From Streptosporangium brasiliense (lineage in GTDB: Bacteria > Actinomycetota > Actinomycetes > Streptosporangiales > Streptosporangiaceae): a stretch of 64,000 nucleotides of DNA. The notes under the pieces are model-generated. The model saw only the letters and a list, made by a program, of their open reading frames with translations, was not told where the DNA came from and made no database searches. Both the position numbers and the translations under genes were made by a program. Position 1 is the stretch's first letter. The number at the start of each line of letters is the position of its first letter. The stretch is taken from contig NZ_JAUSRB010000002.1 of the NCBI RefSeq assembly GCF_030811595.1, forward strand, positions 5,890,001-5,954,000, read 5' to 3'. Shown here in pieces: positions 61,822-64,000 of the stretch.

Positions 61822-62805
61822 ATGTCGAACGTCACCGTTCAACCGAGCCGCCCGACTCCGGCCCCGCGGCCCGAACCCGCTTCCACCAGAGCCCGGCGCG
61901 GCGCCCGCAAACGGCCCGAAGAGGTCAGGCCGCAGTTCCGCGGTGTGGTCTCCCCGCACACGCTGAGATCCCCCCGCGGACGAGTGATCTACTGGGTCGT
62001 GCTGGTCGCGGTGGTGGTGAGCTTCACCGCGGCCTTCGTCTTCCCGCTCTACTGGATGGTCACCGGCGCGCTGAGGTCGCCCGAGGAGCTGGCCCAGATG
62101 CCGCCCGGCTTCTTCCCCGAGTCGCTCGACTTCGAGGTCTACGCCGAGGCGTGGGACCAGCTCAACCTGGCCCAGTTCTTAGGCAACACGCTCCTGTACG
62201 CCAGTGGCGCCCTGCTGTTCACGCTGGCCGTCGACGTCACGGCCGCCTACGCCCTGTCCAAGCTGCGGCCCGTGCTGGGCAAGCTGGTCCTGGGCATGAT
62301 GCTGGCCACGCTGATGATCCCGCCGATGGTGATCCTGCTGCCCGCCTACCTGACGGTCAAGGATCTGCCGATCTTCGGCTGGGACCTGCTGAACACACCG
62401 TGGGCGATCTGGCTGCCCGCGGCGGCCAACGGGTTCAACGTCTTCCTGCTCAAGCGCTTCTTCGACTCGATCCCCAGGGAACTGCTGGAGGCGGCCCAGA
62501 TCGACGGCGCCTCCCCGGTGCGGATCCTGTGGTCGATCGTGCTGCCGGTGTCCCGGCCGATCATCGGCGTGGTGTCCATCCTCTCGGTGGTCACCTGCTG
62601 GAAGGACTTCGTCTGGCCGCTGCTCGTGCTGCCGGACAGCGAGAACATGTCCATCAGCGTGGGCATCGCCTCACTGTCGGCCCAGATGCCGCAGAACGTT
62701 CTCATCGCCGCACTGGTGATCGCCAGTCTGCCCGCCATCATCGTCTTCTTCGTCTTCCAGCGCAGCATCATGGCCGGCCTGACCGCCGGCAGCCTCAAGG
62801 GCTGA
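61822..62805 (+). CDS. ABC transporter permease (MalG-type)
   Basis: Second permease of 327 residues, six helices. The N-terminal extension is Pro/Arg-rich (RPTPAPRPEPASTRARRGA), unusual in length. EAA loop LLEAAQIDGASPVRILWSIVLP. Start is ambiguous: ATG 61822 with GGGAGG 11 bases before, or GTG 61813. The spacing to the first permease is 16 bp, so the two are co-translated. Confidence 0.93.
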   Translation: MSNVTVQPSRPTPAPRPEPASTRARRGARKRPEEVRPQFRGVVSPHTLRSPRGRVIYWVVLVAVVVSFTAAFVFPLYWMVTGALRSPEELAQMPPGFFPESLDFEVYAEAWDQLNLAQFLGNTLLYASGALLFTLAVDVTAAYALSKLRPVLGKLVLGMMLATLMIPPMVILLPAYLTVKDLPIFGWDLLNTPWAIWLPAAANGFNVFLLKRFFDSIPRELLEAAQIDGASPVRILWSIVLPVSRPIIGVVSILSVVTCWKDFVWPLLVLPDSENMSISVGIASLSAQMPQNVLIAALVIASLPAIIVFFVFQRSIMAGLTAGSLKG

Positions 62806-62844
62806 CCTCGTCACCCACCTTCAATCGCAAGGAGTTGTCCCAGC

Positions 62845-64000
62845 ATGTCTGAAACGTGGTGGCGGGGAGCCGCGATCTACCAGGTCTACCTGCGGAGCTT
62901 CGCCGACGGCAACGGCGACGGGATCGGCGACCTCGCGGGCCTGCGGGCCCGCCTGCCGTACCTCTCCGACCTGGGAGTCGACGCGATCTGGCTCAACCCC
63001 TGGTATCCCTCGCCGATGGCCGACGGCGGCTACGACGTCGCCGACTACCGTGACATCGAACCGTCCTTCGGCACGCTCGCCGAGGCGGAGGAGTTCATCG
63101 AGGAGGCCCACGAGCTGAGCATCCGCGTCATCATCGACGTGGTGCCCAACCACAGCTCCGACCAGAGCGCGTGGTTCCAGGAGGCGCTGGCCGCCGGACC
63201 GGGGTCGGCGGCCAGGGAACGGTTCTGGTTCAGGGACGAGCCGGGCGACTGGAAGTCCATCTTCGGCGGCCCGGCCTGGACGCAGGTCCCCGACGGGCAG
63301 TGGTACCTGCACCTGTTCGCGCCCGAGCAGCCCGACTTCAACTGGACCAACCCGGAGGTCCACCGGGAGTTCCACGACGTGCTGCGGTTCTGGTTCGACC
63401 GCGGCGTCGACGGCATCCGGATCGACTCGGCCGCCGTGCTGGTCAAGGACTTCGACGGCGGCGACCCCGACGGCTACACCGATCTCCCCGAGGTGCACGA
63501 GGTGTACCGGAGCTGGCGGCGCCTGTCCGACGAGTACGACGAGCGGCTCCTGGTCGGCGAGGTCTGGTTCCCCGACCAGGAGCGCTTCGCCCGCTACCTG
63601 CGCCCCGACGAGCTGCACACCGCCTTCAACTTCGACTTCCTGGGCTGCCCGTGGGACCCGGCCGCGCTGCGTGAGTCGATCCGGCAGACCCTGGCCACGC
63701 ACCGGCCGCTCGGCGCCCCGGCGACCTGGGTGCTGTCCAACCACGACGTCGCCCGGGTGGTCACGCGGTACGGCAGGGCCGACACCTCCTGGGACCACGG
63801 CGACCGCCGGGACGGGGCGCCCTCCGACCTCGAACTCGGCCACCGCCGGGCCAGGGCGGCGGCGCTGCTGGCCATGGCCCTGCCCGGCAGCGTCTACGTC
63901 TACCAGGGCGAGGAGCTCGGCCTCACCGAGGTCGACGACATCCCCGACGAGCTCCGCCAGGACCCGATGTGGCACCGTTCCGGACACACCGTCCCGGGCC
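62845..64000 (+). CDS. GH13 alpha-glucosidase (partial, runs off the window)
   Basis: Cytosolic alpha-amylase-family enzyme, first 385 residues seen with no stop before the window end. IYQVYLRSFADGNGDGIGDLAGL, DVVPNHSSD, nucleophile Asp in DGIRIDSAAV (about residue 194), acid/base Glu in LVGEVWFPD (about 239) and NHD (LSNHDVARVV, about 300) are intact. Substrate is probably maltose, trehalose or sucrose isomers imported by the ABC genes before it. AAGGAG precedes the ATG at 11 bases. Missing part: the rest of the barrel end and the C-terminal beta domain. Confidence 0.95.
   Translation, partial: MSETWWRGAAIYQVYLRSFADGNGDGIGDLAGLRARLPYLSDLGVDAIWLNPWYPSPMADGGYDVADYRDIEPSFGTLAEAEEFIEEAHELSIRVIIDVVPNHSSDQSAWFQEALAAGPGSAARERFWFRDEPGDWKSIFGGPAWTQVPDGQWYLHLFAPEQPDFNWTNPEVHREFHDVLRFWFDRGVDGIRIDSAAVLVKDFDGGDPDGYTDLPEVHEVYRSWRRLSDEYDERLLVGEVWFPDQERFARYLRPDELHTAFNFDFLGCPWDPAALRESIRQTLATHRPLGAPATWVLSNHDVARVVTRYGRADTSWDHGDRRDGAPSDLELGHRRARAAALLAMALPGSVYVYQGEELGLTEVDDIPDELRQDPMWHRSGHTVPG

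Overview
The window is a 64 kb stretch of a high-GC actinobacterial chromosome. Nearly every gene has GC-ending codons. It carries actinobacterial marker genes: rbpA behind a sigma-R-type promoter, a WhiB-like protein, an F420-type LLM oxidoreductase, an UMF1-type transporter and S8 peptidase/LAL regulator pairs. Gene content and spacing suit a Streptosporangium/Nonomuraea-like actinomycete, but the sequence alone does not fix the species. No rRNA, tRNA, CRISPR array or intact insertion sequence was seen; one short transposase remnant lies near 14.4 kb.

Left part (1-7 kb): a metal and extracytoplasmic-thiol island. It holds a secreted coiled-coil protein, a CmtR-like metal sensor divergent from a CDF efflux pump, a DUF3105 protein, a decayed copD-ctaG fusion, a DsbA/VKOR disulfide-forming pair, a frameshifted copC and a 50-residue membrane ORF. 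Four copies of one palindrome, TTCTAC-N5-GTAGAA, sit upstream of four of these transcription units and tie them into one regulon whose regulator is outside the window.

7-14.6 kb: a secreted subtilisin-like protease, a 49-residue acidic peptide gene and a LAL-type regulator, all on the minus strand. 14.6-18.2 kb: an ArsR/VOC divergent pair around a perfect inverted repeat, then a stress/dormancy-like cluster (PPOX-fold protein, CBS protein with a coupled 36-residue leader ORF, GliT-like reductase, PemK/MazF-like protein) with DevR-box-like palindromes. 18.2-31.6 kb: a SpoIIE-type phosphatase with GAF/PAS sensors, metabolic and housekeeping genes (phosphonomutase family, rbpA, MFS, GDPD, TrmH), a moxR-DUF58-VWA operon, a kinase-N-lobe-like membrane protein, and a zinc protease behind a MerR-type 19-bp-spacer promoter.

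31.8-46.6 kb: an orphan NarL-type response regulator, topoisomerase IB ending in a 14-bp tandem array, a ChaB-like protein, two catalases (small-subunit type and HPII type), an isochorismatase-fold enzyme, DUF2254, WhiB, DUF72, an epimerase, a DUF4097 lipoprotein, DUF427, an FAD monooxygenase and a DUF574-type methyltransferase. 46.8-58.1 kb: phosphoketolase, a haloacetate-dehalogenase-like hydrolase, a translationally coupled five-gene cassette (tiny membrane peptide, lipoprotein, atypical NRAMP transporter, two PRC-barrel-type proteins), then an LLM oxidoreductase, zinc alcohol dehydrogenase, hemerythrin, cysteine-less HesB-like protein, a broken beta-propeller gene and a CoA-disulfide-reductase-like flavoprotein. 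Much of 33-58 kb looks like oxidative, redox and low-oxygen stress defence.

Right end (58.5-64 kb): an alpha-glucoside/maltose uptake operon (binding protein, two permeases, GH13 glucosidase running off the edge) behind a lacI-type regulator that has lost its middle by deletion. The best candidates for undescribed biology are the TTCTAC-N5-GTAGAA regulon and the NRAMP-like cassette; smaller ones are the two tiny ORFs at 6.8 and 11.2 kb.
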